This document shows positions 24,885 through 33,428 of a stretch of 33,428 nt of DNA, one piece after another (the stretch's first letter is position 1; each line of letters begins with the position of its first letter). The stretch comes from Sedimenticola sp. (lineage in GTDB: Bacteria > Pseudomonadota > Gammaproteobacteria > Chromatiales > Chromatiaceae): the NCBI GenBank assembly GCA_002869585.1, contig PKUO01000098.1:1-33428 (forward strand), in the 5' to 3' direction. The position numbers were made by a program, and so were the translations under genes. The notes below the pieces were generated by a model that worked only from the letters and a program-made list of their open reading frames with translations, did no database searches and was not told where the DNA came from.

Positions 24885-26774
24885 ATGACCAACAGCTCTT
24901 ACGACGCTTCTGATATCGAGGTCCTCAGCGGGCTCGAGCCGGTACGCAAACGGCCAGGCATGTACACCGACACCACACGGCCGAACCATCTCGCCCAGGA
25001 AGTCATCGACAACAGTGTCGACGAGGCGGTGGCGGGTTATGCCAAAAGCATCGAAGTGATCCTGTTCAAAGATGGCTCCCTGCAGGTTCGTGACGATGGG
25101 CGTGGCATGCCGGTCGATGTGCATCCCCAGCAGGGTATCCCGGGGGTCGAGGTGATTCTCACCAAGTTGCATGCCGGCGGCAAGTTCTCCAACAAGAACT
25201 ATCAGTTTTCCGGCGGCCTGCACGGCGTGGGCGTCTCGGTGGTGAATGCGCTTTCGAAACACCTGGAGGTCTGGGTAAAGCGTGGCGGCAAAGAGTACAA
25301 CATGGCCTTTGCCGGGGGAGACAAGGTCTCGGCGCTGGAAGAGGTGGGTAGCGTTGGCAGGAACAATACTGGAACCACCCTGCGTTTCTGGCCTGATCCG
25401 GTCTATTTCGATACCCCCAAGTTTTCCGTTCGTCAACTACTGCATATCCTGCGCGCCAAGGCGGTGCTGTGTCCCGGACTGCTGGTTCGCTTCCATGATG
25501 AAAAGAGTGACGAGAAGTACGAGTGGTGTTACCAGGACGGTCTGAAGGATTACCTGCTCGATGCCCTGCAGGGGCTCTCCACGGTGCCGGTTGAGCCCTT
25601 CATCGGTTCCATGGAGGGCAATACCGAGGCGGCTGACTGGGCGGTTGTCTGGCTGGCCGAGGGTGGCGAGGCGATAACCGAGAGTTATGTCAACCTGATT
25701 CCCACGGCCCAGGGTGGCACCCATGTCAACGGTCTGCGCTCGGGACTCACCGAGGCGGTCCGCGAGTTTTGCGAATTCCGCAATCTGTTACCTCGTGGCG
25801 TTAAGCTGACCCCGGATGATGTCTGGGGGGGATGCAGTTATATCCTTTCGGTCAAGCTGGCAGACCCCCAGTTCTCGGGGCAGACCAAGGAGCGCCTTTC
25901 ATCCCGCGAGTGTGCCGCATTTGTCTCCGGCGTGGTCAAGGACGCCCTCAGTCTCTGGCTCAATCAGCATACCGATGAGGGTGAACGGATCGCCGAGCTG
26001 GCCATCAATGCCGCCCAGGTTCGTCTGCGTGCCGGGCGCAAGGTGCAGCGCAAAAAGGTGACCCAGGGACCGGCGCTGCCAGGGAAACTGGCCGATTGCA
26101 GTACCCTGGATCCGCTGCGCAGTGAGCTGTTTCTGGTGGAGGGCGATTCGGCCGGAGGCTCGGCCAAGCAGGCGCGAGATCGTGAATATCAGGCGATCAT
26201 GCCGTTGCGGGGCAAAATCCTCAACACCTGGGAGGTGGATCCGGGTGAGGTGCTCGCCTCGCAGGAGGTGCATGACATCTCGGTGGCGATTGGCGTTGAG
26301 CCGGGCTCTGACGATCTCGCCCGTCTGCGTTTCGGCAAAGTCTGTATTCTGGCCGATGCCGATTCGGATGGGATGCATATCGCAACCCTGTTGTGCGCGC
26401 TGTTTCTGCGCCATTTCAGGAAACTTGTGCAGGAAGGACATGTCTATGTGGCTATGCCTCCTCTGTATCGTATCGATGTCGGCAAGCAGGTTTTTTATGC
26501 CCTGGATGATGCCGAAAAACAGGGTGTGCTGGATCGCATCGCCGCCGAAAAGATTCGTGGCAAAATCAGTGTGCAGCGTTTCAAGGGGCTGGGTGAAATG
26601 AACCCGTTGCAGCTTAGAGAGACGACCATTCACCCCGATACACGTCGCCTGGTGCAGCTGGTTATCGAGGCCGGCGACGACAGCAACGCCATGATGGACA
26701 TGTTGCTGGCCAAGAAACGCGCCAATGACAGAAAGAGCTGGCTACAAGAGAAGGGCAACCTCGCAGAGGTGTGA
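24885..26774 (+). CDS. parE: DNA topoisomerase IV subunit B
   Basis: The product is 629 residues from ATG 24885, the usual ParE length; the longer open frame from 24540 runs antisense to xseB. It has the GHKL ATPase (EVIDNSVDEAV, RDDGRGMPVD, GGLHGVGVSVVNALS) and the TOPRIM domain with EGDSAGGSAKQARDR (Glu419) and DADSDG (Asp491, 493, 495). The absence of a gyrase-specific insertion supports ParE over GyrB. With ParC it decatenates daughter chromosomes. It is 3.6 kb upstream of parC on the same strand. Confidence 0.95.
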   Translation: MTNSSYDASDIEVLSGLEPVRKRPGMYTDTTRPNHLAQEVIDNSVDEAVAGYAKSIEVILFKDGSLQVRDDGRGMPVDVHPQQGIPGVEVILTKLHAGGKFSNKNYQFSGGLHGVGVSVVNALSKHLEVWVKRGGKEYNMAFAGGDKVSALEEVGSVGRNNTGTTLRFWPDPVYFDTPKFSVRQLLHILRAKAVLCPGLLVRFHDEKSDEKYEWCYQDGLKDYLLDALQGLSTVPVEPFIGSMEGNTEAADWAVVWLAEGGEAITESYVNLIPTAQGGTHVNGLRSGLTEAVREFCEFRNLLPRGVKLTPDDVWGGCSYILSVKLADPQFSGQTKERLSSRECAAFVSGVVKDALSLWLNQHTDEGERIAELAINAAQVRLRAGRKVQRKKVTQGPALPGKLADCSTLDPLRSELFLVEGDSAGGSAKQARDREYQAIMPLRGKILNTWEVDPGEVLASQEVHDISVAIGVEPGSDDLARLRFGKVCILADADSDGMHIATLLCALFLRHFRKLVQEGHVYVAMPPLYRIDVGKQVFYALDDAEKQGVLDRIAAEKIRGKISVQRFKGLGEMNPLQLRETTIHPDTRRLVQLVIEAGDDSNAMMDMLLAKKRANDRKSWLQEKGNLAEV

Positions 26775-26812
26775 TTAACCGATGCGACAACAGCGACTCA
26801 AAGGATCAACAG

Positions 26813-27376
26813 ATGTATAGATATTGGCCAGCTATCGGATTCACTCTGCTCTGCTTGCTTGCTGGGACCGCCCCGGCGGCTGATCGTTTCTCCCAGGCCC
26901 CGCATCAGTCGGATAACCCGAATGTCGAGGATTATGAATGGTCCGAGATTCTGGTGGAATTACCGCCGTTTCCGGTGGAAGGCGATCTGTTAGAGGTCAA
27001 TCTCGATCTGCCCAAGGCCAGGTTTCGCTATCTGATCGACGAGAAAAACCTGGTCTCCAACAAGGAGGATGGGACTGTTCAGTACACCCTGGTGATTCAG
27101 TCGCCATCCGGCGCCAAAAACATTGCGTTTGAATCGATCCACTGCACTCAGCGGGAATTCAAGAGCTATGCCTTTGGTGACTCCAAGGGGCAGTGGCGCC
27201 GTATGCGCAAACCTGAATGGCGGGAAATCAGGAACTATGGTCTGAACCAGTACCGTTACCAGCTCTGGAATGACTACCTGTGCAACAACAATTCAAGCAC
27301 CCGCTACACCACTGAGGATATCATCGAGTCCATCAAACTCTATCGGTCCGACAATGCCATCAAGGCGCGGCGCTGA
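26813..27376 (+). CDS. CNP1-like exported protein
   Basis: The product is 187 residues from ATG 26813, with AAGGAT six bases upstream. A Sec signal covers 1-23 (cleavage near APAA). The remainder matches the CNP1-like family (PF08750) pattern, with the acidic WSEILVELPPFPVEGDLLE start, a beta-rich middle, and a C-terminal WNDYLCNNN. Two Cys residues may form a disulfide. The function of the family is unknown. It follows parE closely and may be cotranscribed. Confidence 0.75.
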   Translation: MYRYWPAIGFTLLCLLAGTAPAADRFSQAPHQSDNPNVEDYEWSEILVELPPFPVEGDLLEVNLDLPKARFRYLIDEKNLVSNKEDGTVQYTLVIQSPSGAKNIAFESIHCTQREFKSYAFGDSKGQWRRMRKPEWREIRNYGLNQYRYQLWNDYLCNNNSSTRYTTEDIIESIKLYRSDNAIKARR

Positions 27377-27406
27377 AACGATCGGCAACAGCAGAATCAC
27401 TAAACC

Positions 27407-27676
27407 ATGAAGCATATTGAGATTCTTCTCCAGGAGTCCGCGCCCAGTTATCAGCAGGCGGTCGACGCGGTTCGCCAACTGTCAGATTTCGATTTTGATG
27501 AGCTGATGCTGCTCGGATGGTATGACCGGTCGCGGGATGTGGGTTATCCGGAAGCCTATGAGTGTTCCGGCGACAAACCCGGCTGGCTGGCCTATGCGGA
27601 GGGACACGGAGCGAATCTGCGCGTCGATATCAATCAGGGGAGCTTTGTGTTGCTCTATCTCGATACCGCTCAGTGA
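27407..27676 (+). CDS. Small protein of unknown function
   Basis: The 89-residue soluble protein has no signal, membrane helix or recognised motif. It is acidic, with an aromatic middle (LGWYDRSRDVGYPEAYECSGDKPGWLAYAEG) and a C-terminal beta-like segment. It starts 30 bases after the CNP1-like gene; no good ribosome binding site is seen. Codon use resembles the neighbours, so it is probably real. Confidence 0.55.
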   Translation: MKHIEILLQESAPSYQQAVDAVRQLSDFDFDELMLLGWYDRSRDVGYPEAYECSGDKPGWLAYAEGHGANLRVDINQGSFVLLYLDTAQ

Positions 27677-27705
27677 TCCCCCTAATCTGCACTGAGTTGC
27701 CCTGA

Positions 27706-28989
27706 TCAGCCGAGTGCAGCGTACAGATGCAGCACGAGGGTATCCACAACCAGCATGAACAGGGTGAAGCCGCCATTCCAGCGTATGAAATTTCTTGAAT
27801 CGATGTTGAAGCGGCCCTGCATGCCCAGATGCATTCCGGAAAAGGGAGAGGTTGATACCCCCAAGGCCCAGGTCATCAGAAAGGTGATGCCGAGCAGATT
27901 CGGGTCGCTCACCAGGGGGGCAAAAATCCCCCCGGCGGTGGCAATACTGATCACCGGATGTACACCAACCACCGAAATAGCCACCATGGCGAACAGCAGG
28001 TAGGTCGCCTCCAGAGCCCCAAACTGAGCGAGTGTGATATCGATGCCGCTGGTCGCTATCACTGTTGAAATGCCCGCCGCCAGCACCCCCGCCGCCAGAA
28101 ACAGGCAGAGTTCACCCGACATACCGGGAAGGTTGGTTTCGATATGTCCGATAAACTTGCCGATTCCCGCTGTCCGGTACCGGATCAACAGCAGTGACAG
28201 GGTCAACCCCAGGGACAGCAGGGCGATCAAGGTGAGGATCGGGATATCCTGCTGCAGCTGATGGAGCAGCAGTACCGCGGATGCGAGCAGCCCTGGAATC
28301 CAGAGTGCGTCAAAGTGCATCGGGTAGCCGATAAACTGCTTCGCCTCGGGTTTGCGTGTCAGTGTCCAGCCGGTTACCAGCAGGGCAAGCAGAGTCACCG
28401 GCAAGCCCACGGATGAGAGCGTGATCAGCCGCGAGCCGGGGGCGTTGGTCAGGGCGATACCCATGGCGGCAAAAAAGGGTGACCAGTGCGATGCCAGGGC
28501 AAAGCCGCGGGAGAGCACCGTTGCCTGGAGTGGTGTGAGGGGTTGTTTGGCCGATTGCCGATCACCGAGAATCATCACTGCGGAGAGGTTAATCACTGCA
28601 CCAAACAGGTGCACGCCCAGCAGGGTACGCCAGAGCGCGCCGGTGCCGATGGGTGTTTTTTCCGCCTTGTCTGCAGCCGGGAGTGTGACCAGTCGCAGAA
28701 AGCTGACCGCAGTCAGCATCGCCAGCAGTGCCTGGTTGGTGGCGATGGCCTTTTCGATCTGCGCCTGCTGGGCGGTGAACAAACCATATAGAAGGCCGGT
28801 CAAACCTATTAGAAACATGATCAGGGTCTGGGTGCGCTGCAGCCCTTTCAGTCGACTGACCAGCAGCAGACCGGCACCCCAGGCGGCGATTCCCGCGAAA
28901 AGCCTGGGTGTATACGGGTTCAGCCCGTGCAGTACAGAGAGCAACACCATTCCGAGAAGCAGCCAGCCGGCAATGCGTGATGTCGTCAT
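27706..28989 (-). CDS. Polytopic membrane protein, possible ion-transporter (IT) superfamily
   Basis: The 427-residue protein has about 11-13 hydrophobic helices. The C-terminal part contains VVGVHPVISIATAGGIF and LMTWALGVSTSPFSGMHLGMQG, re-entrant-loop-like stretches similar to those of ArsB/NhaD/DctM-type carriers. The substrate cannot be assigned. It is transcribed opposite to its neighbours, convergent with the 89-residue gene and divergent from the hemolysin III gene. Confidence 0.6.
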   Translation of the reverse strand: MTTSRIAGWLLLGMVLLSVLHGLNPYTPRLFAGIAAWGAGLLLVSRLKGLQRTQTLIMFLIGLTGLLYGLFTAQQAQIEKAIATNQALLAMLTAVSFLRLVTLPAADKAEKTPIGTGALWRTLLGVHLFGAVINLSAVMILGDRQSAKQPLTPLQATVLSRGFALASHWSPFFAAMGIALTNAPGSRLITLSSVGLPVTLLALLVTGWTLTRKPEAKQFIGYPMHFDALWIPGLLASAVLLLHQLQQDIPILTLIALLSLGLTLSLLLIRYRTAGIGKFIGHIETNLPGMSGELCLFLAAGVLAAGISTVIATSGIDITLAQFGALEATYLLFAMVAISVVGVHPVISIATAGGIFAPLVSDPNLLGITFLMTWALGVSTSPFSGMHLGMQGRFNIDSRNFIRWNGGFTLFMLVVDTLVLHLYAALG

Positions 28990-29119
28990 GATCAGGGATG
29001 GATGCCTGGTTTGGGGTTTAGGGATGGCAAGTTTAACAAAAATCAGACATTACTTGACATGTACACTGGGTCGAATCATTGTGAACCTCCCCTCGGGCTT
29101 TTCTGACAGGAGCCGGATT

Positions 29120-29776
29120 ATGGATGCAGAAGCTATAGCGAATAGATATTCTCTGGGAGAAGAGATAGCCCATGCGGTTACTCACGGCGTGGGCATAGCG
29201 CTGAGTATTGCCGGGCTGGTGGTGCTTGTCGCCTTTTCCACGCTGTATGGCGATGTCTGGCACATCACCAGCAGCGCCATATTTGGCGTAACCCTGGTGC
29301 TGTGCTACACCGCCTCTACGCTCTATCACGGTATTCCCATACCCCGTGTAAAACATGTTTTGCGGCAGGTTGATCACGCCTCGATATTCCTGTTGATTGC
29401 CGGAACCTACACTCCGTTCACCTTGGTGAACATGCGTGGCCCCTGGGGGTGGACGCTGTTTGGGCTGGTGTGGGGGCTGGCAATCGTGGGCATCGCCCTG
29501 GAGTTGTTGTCCCGGCAGCGTTACAAACGACTTTCTCTGGGCATGTATCTGGGGCTGGGCTGGCTGGTGCTGGTTGCGATCAAACCTATGTGGGAGACCA
29601 TCGATACCGGTGGACTGATACTGTTGCTGCTGGGGGGGCTTAGCTACTCACTGGGCGTGATCTTCTATGTCTGGAAACGCCTCGCCTATCATCATGCGGT
29701 ATGGCATCTGTTTGTCCTGGCCGGGAGTATCTTCCATTTTTTTGCCGTGCTGTTCTATGTCGTGCCGATTGACTAG
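29120..29776 (+). CDS. Hemolysin III family membrane protein (PAQR-like)
   Basis: The product is 218 residues from ATG 29120, with AGGAG seven bases upstream. Seven membrane helices and the family's metal-site motifs are visible: EEIAHAVTHGVG near the N-terminus, STLYHGI, DHASIFLLIAGTYTPF, and HHAVWHLFVLAGSIFHFFAV at the end. Despite the name, most bacterial members are membrane hydrolase-like proteins of unclear role. TTGACA at 29054-29059 might be the -35 of its promoter, but the matching -10 is poor. Confidence 0.88.
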   Translation: MDAEAIANRYSLGEEIAHAVTHGVGIALSIAGLVVLVAFSTLYGDVWHITSSAIFGVTLVLCYTASTLYHGIPIPRVKHVLRQVDHASIFLLIAGTYTPFTLVNMRGPWGWTLFGLVWGLAIVGIALELLSRQRYKRLSLGMYLGLGWLVLVAIKPMWETIDTGGLILLLLGGLSYSLGVIFYVWKRLAYHHAVWHLFVLAGSIFHFFAVLFYVVPID

Positions 29777-30269
29777 CCGCTGTCTGAAAAGGTTACTGCC
29801 ACTGACGATTGCGATTGCGACAGGGTTGCCAACCGTGCTGGCGATCGCTGGGGATAGTCCCGGTTCAGAAGAGAGTGGGGGAATGGATGGCTGGAAGATC
29901 GCCATGCTGGTCTTTGCCATCGGCATGGTCCTCTCGGTCATACAATCCATCAAATTACTCAAGGGCAGCTCAAAGCCAGGACCCGAATACTGGCTGAAAC
30001 GCTTTGAACAGGCCTGCAGCAAACAGGATCCCAAGGCGGCGGAGCAGGCGCTGCTGTTCTGGGGCAAAACTATCTATGCGGAAAAGGCGCCCAAAACCCT
30101 GGAGGGTTTTGCCGTCCACATGCAGAGTGACGAGTCACGCCGACAGATCCGCATGTTACAGGATGTTCGCTACAAGAGTGATCCGCCGGTCTGGAGCAGT
30201 TATCTCTGCCGCCAGGTGGTCGGTGAGCAGCTGAGAAAACAGATGCCGGACCAGGACCCCAAAAGCTGA
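29757..30269 (+). CDS. Membrane-anchored protein resembling the C-terminal part of BatD
   Basis: The product is 170 residues from ATG 29757, overlapping the hemolysin III gene by 20 bases. An N-terminal signal or anchor (about 11-30) and a second membrane helix (about 43-60) precede a cytoplasmic helical domain with WLKRFEQACSKQDPKAAEQALLFWGK. That pattern resembles the tail of BatD proteins, which have a helix-rich segment after the last membrane helix. The resemblance is by eye and weak, and no batABC genes are near. It is followed by parC. Confidence 0.55.
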   Translation: MSCRLTSRCLKRLLPLTIAIATGLPTVLAIAGDSPGSEESGGMDGWKIAMLVFAIGMVLSVIQSIKLLKGSSKPGPEYWLKRFEQACSKQDPKAAEQALLFWGKTIYAEKAPKTLEGFAVHMQSDESRRQIRMLQDVRYKSDPPVWSSYLCRQVVGEQLRKQMPDQDPKS

Positions 30270-30353
30270 TCCGGTTGTGACATTCCAGCCGGCATTTCGT
30301 ATTATCCCCCCACAATTCGCCCCTTTCCGCTTCATCAGGATCATCTGAGTTTT

Positions 30354-32609
30354 ATGGCTAACGGTATCGAACAGAGTTACGAAGGCATCGAGAGGATGCC
30401 GCTGAAGGAATTCACCGAGAAGGCGTATCTGGATTACTCCATGTACGTCATCCTCGATCGCGCCCTGCCGCACATCGGCGATGGCCTGAAGCCGGTGCAA
30501 CGGCGCATTGTCTATGCCATGTCTGAACTGGGGTTGTCGGCCACCGCCAAGTTCAAGAAGTCCGCGAGAACCGTGGGTGATGTGCTGGGTAAGTTTCATC
30601 CCCATGGCGATAGCGCCTGCTATGAGGCGATGGTGCTGATGGCCCAGGATTTCTCTTACCGTTATCCCCTGGTGGATGGTCAGGGCAACTGGGGATCGCC
30701 GGATGATCCGAAATCCTTTGCGGCGATGCGCTACACCGAGTCGCGCCTGACACCCTATGCCCAGGTCCTGTTGAGTGAGCTGGGGCAGGGAACCGTGGAT
30801 TGGGCGCCCAATTTCGACGGCACCCTGGATGAGCCGAAGGTACTCCCTGCCAGACTGCCCAATGTCCTGCTGAATGGCGGTACGGGTATTGCCGTGGGGA
30901 TGGCGACGGATATTCCACCCCACAATCTCAGAGAGGTGGCCGCCGCCTCGATTCATCTGCTGGAGAATCCAAAAAGCACCCTGGAGGATATTACGCAGCA
31001 TATCCTCGGCCCCGATTTCCCCACCAGTGCAGAGATCATCACGCCGCGTGAGGAACTGCTGAAAATCTACCAGAATGGCACAGGCAGCGTGCGTATGCGC
31101 GCCTGCTACGAACGCGATCAGGGCGATGTGGTGATCACCGCGCTTCCACATCAGGTGTCAGGGGCGAAGATCCTAGAGCAGATTGCCCAACAGATGCAGG
31201 CCAAAAAATTACCGATGGTGGAGGATCTGCGTGATGAATCCGATCATGAAAACCCCACACGCCTGGTGATCGTACCGCGCTCGAATCGGGTGGATGTCCC
31301 GCGCTTGATGTCCCATCTGTTCGCTACCACCGATCTGGAGCGGACCTACCGGGTCAACCTCAATGTGATCGGCCTGGATGGCCGGCCGGAGGTAAAAAAC
31401 TTGCTCACAATGCTCAGTGAGTGGCTGGAGTTTCGTTACGATACGGTAAGGCGTCGTCTGGAATATCGCCTGGGCAAGGTCAACGACCGACTGCATCTGT
31501 TGGAAGGCCTGCTGATCGCCTTTCTGAATATCGACGAGGTGATCCGTATCATCCGTACCGAGGATGACCCCAAATCGGAACTGATGCGACGCTTCGGCCT
31601 TACCCAGATTCAGGCCGACTATGTCCTGGATACCAAACTGCGCCAACTGGCCCGTCTTGAGGAGATCAAGATTACCGCTGAACAGAAGGAACTGGCGGAG
31701 GAGCGGGACTGGCTGGAAAAGACCCTGGGATCGCGTCAGCGGATGAAGACCCTGATCCGCAAGGAACTCGAAGCCGATGCGGAGCAGTATGGTGACGATC
31801 GACGGTCGCCCATAGTGGAACGTCATGCCGCCGAGGCGCTGGACGAAACGGAATTGGCTCCCAGTGAAGCGGTTACCGTAGTGCTCTCAGAGAAGGGCTG
31901 GGCCCGTGCCGCCAAGGGGCATGATATCGATCCGACGGCGCTGAGTTATAAGGCTGGCGACTCTTTTCTGGATGCGGCGAAACTGCGCAGCAACCAGTCG
32001 GTGGTATTTCTTGATTCGGCGGGGAGAAGCTATTCCGTGCCTGCACACACGCTGCCGTCTGCCCGGACTCAGGGGGAGCCACTGACCGGTCGGCTGACAC
32101 CCCCCAAGGGTGCCGTGTTTACCGCGGTGCTGGGCGGTGATCAGAATCAGTGGTATCTGATCGCCTCGGATGCCGGTTATGGCTTTGTGGTTCAGCAAAA
32201 AGAGCTGCTGGCCAAGAACAAGGCAGGCAAGGCGCTGCTCACCCTGCCCAAGGGGGCGAAGGTGCTGCACCCCAGCACAGTGACCGATCCCGCTACCGAT
32301 CGTGTAGTCACTATCACCAATGAAGGCCGCATGCTGGTGTTTCCTGTTGCAGAGCTGCCGGTGTTGAATCGTGGTAAGGGAAACAAGATTATCAGCATAC
32401 CAGCCAAGCGTGTCATCAGCCGCGAGGAGTACATTGTTGCCATGGCCTGCGTGCCGGAGGGCGGCAAGCTTACGGCGTTTTCCGGTAAGCGCTTTATCAC
32501 TCTCAAGGGTAGTGACCTTGATCACTACCAGGGAGAACGGGGTCGACGTGGCAATAAGCTGCCAAGGGGATTTCAGCGGGTGGATACAATCTCGGTCGAG
32601 CCGGCATAA
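30354..32609 (+). CDS. parC: DNA topoisomerase IV subunit A
   Basis: The 751-residue protein has the type IIA breakage domain with catalytic Tyr127 in [10 protein letters not shown]. The quinolone-determining region is [12 protein letters not shown] (Ser87 and Glu91 are the wild-type residues matching E. coli Ser80 and Glu84). A C-terminal beta-pinwheel with degenerate repeats begins near 500. Its length is typical of ParC, shorter than GyrA. It pairs with ParE encoded upstream. Confidence 0.95.
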   Translation: MANGIEQSYEGIERMPLKEFTEKAYLDYSMYVILDRALPHIGDGLKPVQRRIVYAMSELGLSATAKFKKSARTVGDVLGKFHPHGDSACYEAMVLMAQDFSYRYPLVDGQGNWGSPDDPKSFAAMRYTESRLTPYAQVLLSELGQGTVDWAPNFDGTLDEPKVLPARLPNVLLNGGTGIAVGMATDIPPHNLREVAAASIHLLENPKSTLEDITQHILGPDFPTSAEIITPREELLKIYQNGTGSVRMRACYERDQGDVVITALPHQVSGAKILEQIAQQMQAKKLPMVEDLRDESDHENPTRLVIVPRSNRVDVPRLMSHLFATTDLERTYRVNLNVIGLDGRPEVKNLLTMLSEWLEFRYDTVRRRLEYRLGKVNDRLHLLEGLLIAFLNIDEVIRIIRTEDDPKSELMRRFGLTQIQADYVLDTKLRQLARLEEIKITAEQKELAEERDWLEKTLGSRQRMKTLIRKELEADAEQYGDDRRSPIVERHAAEALDETELAPSEAVTVVLSEKGWARAAKGHDIDPTALSYKAGDSFLDAAKLRSNQSVVFLDSAGRSYSVPAHTLPSARTQGEPLTGRLTPPKGAVFTAVLGGDQNQWYLIASDAGYGFVVQQKELLAKNKAGKALLTLPKGAKVLHPSTVTDPATDRVVTITNEGRMLVFPVAELPVLNRGKGNKIISIPAKRVISREEYIVAMACVPEGGKLTAFSGKRFITLKGSDLDHYQGERGRRGNKLPRGFQRVDTISVEPA

Positions 32610-32880
32610 CCACGGGTTATTGGGCATATGTCCATGTCTCGAACAAGGTTAGTTTGTTATAAATGGTTACGCCAGTGTCTAACCCGTGAAGTCTTACCTA
32701 TAATCAAAAAATAACAATGGTTGGTTCAAGTGCTGTAGGACAAGGGATTGAGTGAGTTTATTACTGGTCAGGGTATCGACCAACAAGACCAAAGATGTTT
32801 GCAGGGCAGATAATAACTGAAGTATTTGAACGTTGGCTTAGTTATCGGCAACTCATATTTTTACAGGGGAGAGCATCACA
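32610..32880. other. 271-base intergenic region with distant inverted repeat
   Basis: No gene is visible between parC and mscL. CACGGGTTA (32611-32619) recurs inverted as TAACCCGTG (32680-32688), a perfect nine-base match 60 bases apart. The first copy also forms a small hairpin with the ATAACC just before it. There is no T-tract. The mscL ribosome binding site (GGGGAG near 32867) is clear; its promoter is not. Confidence 0.5.
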
Positions 32881-33285
32881 ATGGGCATGATGAAGGAATT
32901 CAAGGAATTTGCGGTAAAGGGTAACGTCATAGACATGGCGGTCGGAATTATCATCGGTGCGGCCTTCGGGAAGATCGTATCGTCTTTTGTTGCCGATGTG
33001 ATCATGCCGCCAATTGGCGTGCTGGTCGGTGGGGTCGACTTTTCCGATCTAGCCATAACCCTTAAAGAGGCGGTTGGTGAGACACCGGCAGTTGTGCTCT
33101 CATACGGCTCGTTCATTCAAACGGTGATTGATTTCACGATTATCGCCTTTGCTATCTTTATTGCCATCAAATTCATCAACAGTCTGAAGCGTAAAGAGGA
33201 AGAGGCCCCTGCAGCGCCACCCGAACCTTCAAAGGAAGAGTTGCTGCTGACCGAGATCAGGGATCTATTGAAAGAGAAAAAATAG
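32881..33285 (+). CDS. mscL: Large-conductance mechanosensitive channel
   Basis: The 134-residue protein has the MscL N-terminal helix ([12 protein letters not shown]), the pore-lining TM1 ([24 protein letters not shown]), a periplasmic loop, TM2 (about 78-100), and a charged C-terminal helix. It is an osmotic safety valve in the inner membrane that opens under membrane tension. It is transcribed alone, and a strong terminator follows. Confidence 0.96.
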   Translation: MGMMKEFKEFAVKGNVIDMAVGIIIGAAFGKIVSSFVADVIMPPIGVLVGGVDFSDLAITLKEAVGETPAVVLSYGSFIQTVIDFTIIAFAIFIAIKFINSLKRKEEEAPAAPPEPSKEELLLTEIRDLLKEKK

Positions 33286-33302
33286 ACGCACTGCAATGCC
33301 GT

Positions 33303-33334
33303 AAAAAACCGCGTGTAACAGCGCGGTTTTTTTA
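33303..33334 (+). terminator. Rho-independent terminator of mscL
   Basis: AAAAAACCGCG and CGCGGTTTTTT pair perfectly over 11 positions around an eight-base loop, ending in a run of seven T, 17 bases past the mscL stop. The A-tract makes it potentially bidirectional, so it could also stop transcription entering from the transposase on the right. Confidence 0.88.
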
Positions 33335-33347
33335 CCCAATGCGCCGT

Positions 33348-33371
33348 AAAGCCCCGTCGTTCAGGGCGGGG
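33348..33371. repeat. Hairpin resembling an IS200/IS605-family element end
   Basis: CCCCGTC (33352-33358) pairs with GGCGGGG (33365-33371), with one wobble, around a GTTCAG loop, and is directly preceded by AAAG. Imperfect hairpins of this GCCCCG...TTCAGGGCGGGG type mark the ends of IS200/IS605-family elements, where a short guide tetranucleotide sits at the foot. TTAC occurs at 33332-33335 just before. It lies 17 bases past the stop of the transposase-like frame. Confidence 0.5.
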
Positions 33372-33388
33372 ATATAAGGCGCGATCAG

Positions 33389-33428
33389 CTATCCGGGAGT
33401 TTGCTGCTGTTCGATGTACTGGCGAATG
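33389..33428 (-). mobile_element. C-terminal end of probable IS200/IS605-family TnpA transposase (partial)
   Basis: The minus strand reads IRQYIEQQQTPG followed by TAG. Y1-type (HUH) transposases of IS200/IS605 commonly end with such a VxxYIxxQ helix. Only 12 codons are inside the window, so the identification rests on this short motif plus the adjacent end-type hairpin. The rest of the gene lies beyond the right edge. A chance open frame cannot be excluded. Confidence 0.5.

Noticed and set aside
28352-29119. 256-codon upstream extension of the hemolysin III frame
   Set aside because: It lies antisense to the transporter-like gene; the ATG at 29120 has a good AGGAG and matches family starts.

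Overview
The window looks like chromosome from a sulfur-oxidising gammaproteobacterium, possibly near the Chromatiales or Sedimenticola-type lineages. This is inferred from gene content and order; no marker rRNA is present. Supporting points are a flavocytochrome c sulfide dehydrogenase-type pair at the left edge, the ppiA-ppiB-lpxH // cysS divergon, the nrdR-ribD-ribE-ribBX-ribH-nusB-thiL-pgpA series, and split parE/parC genes. Coding density is high and almost everything is housekeeping. The only sign of mobility is at the extreme right edge.

Layout: (1) 1-729, minus strand: diheme cytochrome c lipoprotein and the start of a Tat-exported partner (FccA/FccB-like). (2) 1102-3092, minus: a translationally coupled pair resembling MotA/TolQ plus MotB/ExbD with a very long coiled coil, of unknown function. 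(3) 3193-5258, plus: a glycerate kinase reading frame broken by one in-frame TAA, overlapping a DUF455 ferritin-like protein. (4) 5271-7097, minus: ppiA, ppiB, lpxH, divergent from cysS (7338-8723). (5) 8727-10088: DUF815 ATPase and a small membrane protein. (6) 10171-14208: a sensory block with a methyl-accepting chemotaxis protein behind a sigma28-like promoter, a periplasmic NarX/PilJ-like sensor-domain protein with an FNR-like box upstream, and a lipoprotein made of two blocks of four 23-residue repeats plus a peptidoglycan-binding domain. (7) 14507-22573, plus: glyA, nrdR, the riboflavin genes, nusB, thiL, pgpA and a retropepsin-like membrane protease. (8) 22610-24730, minus: folE2, ispA, xseB. 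(9) 24885-32609: parE, several poorly known envelope genes, a hemolysin III-type protein and parC. (10) 32881-33428: mscL with a strong terminator, then the tail of a probable IS200/IS605-family transposase with its end hairpin.

The least explained and most interesting parts are the MotA/MotB-like pair (1102-3092), the 23-residue-repeat lipoprotein (13096-14208) and the stand-alone NarX-like sensor with its FNR-type site (12006-12925). I see no CRISPR array, tRNA, rRNA, prophage or recognisable defence island. All functional calls come from reading motifs by eye; no database search was run.
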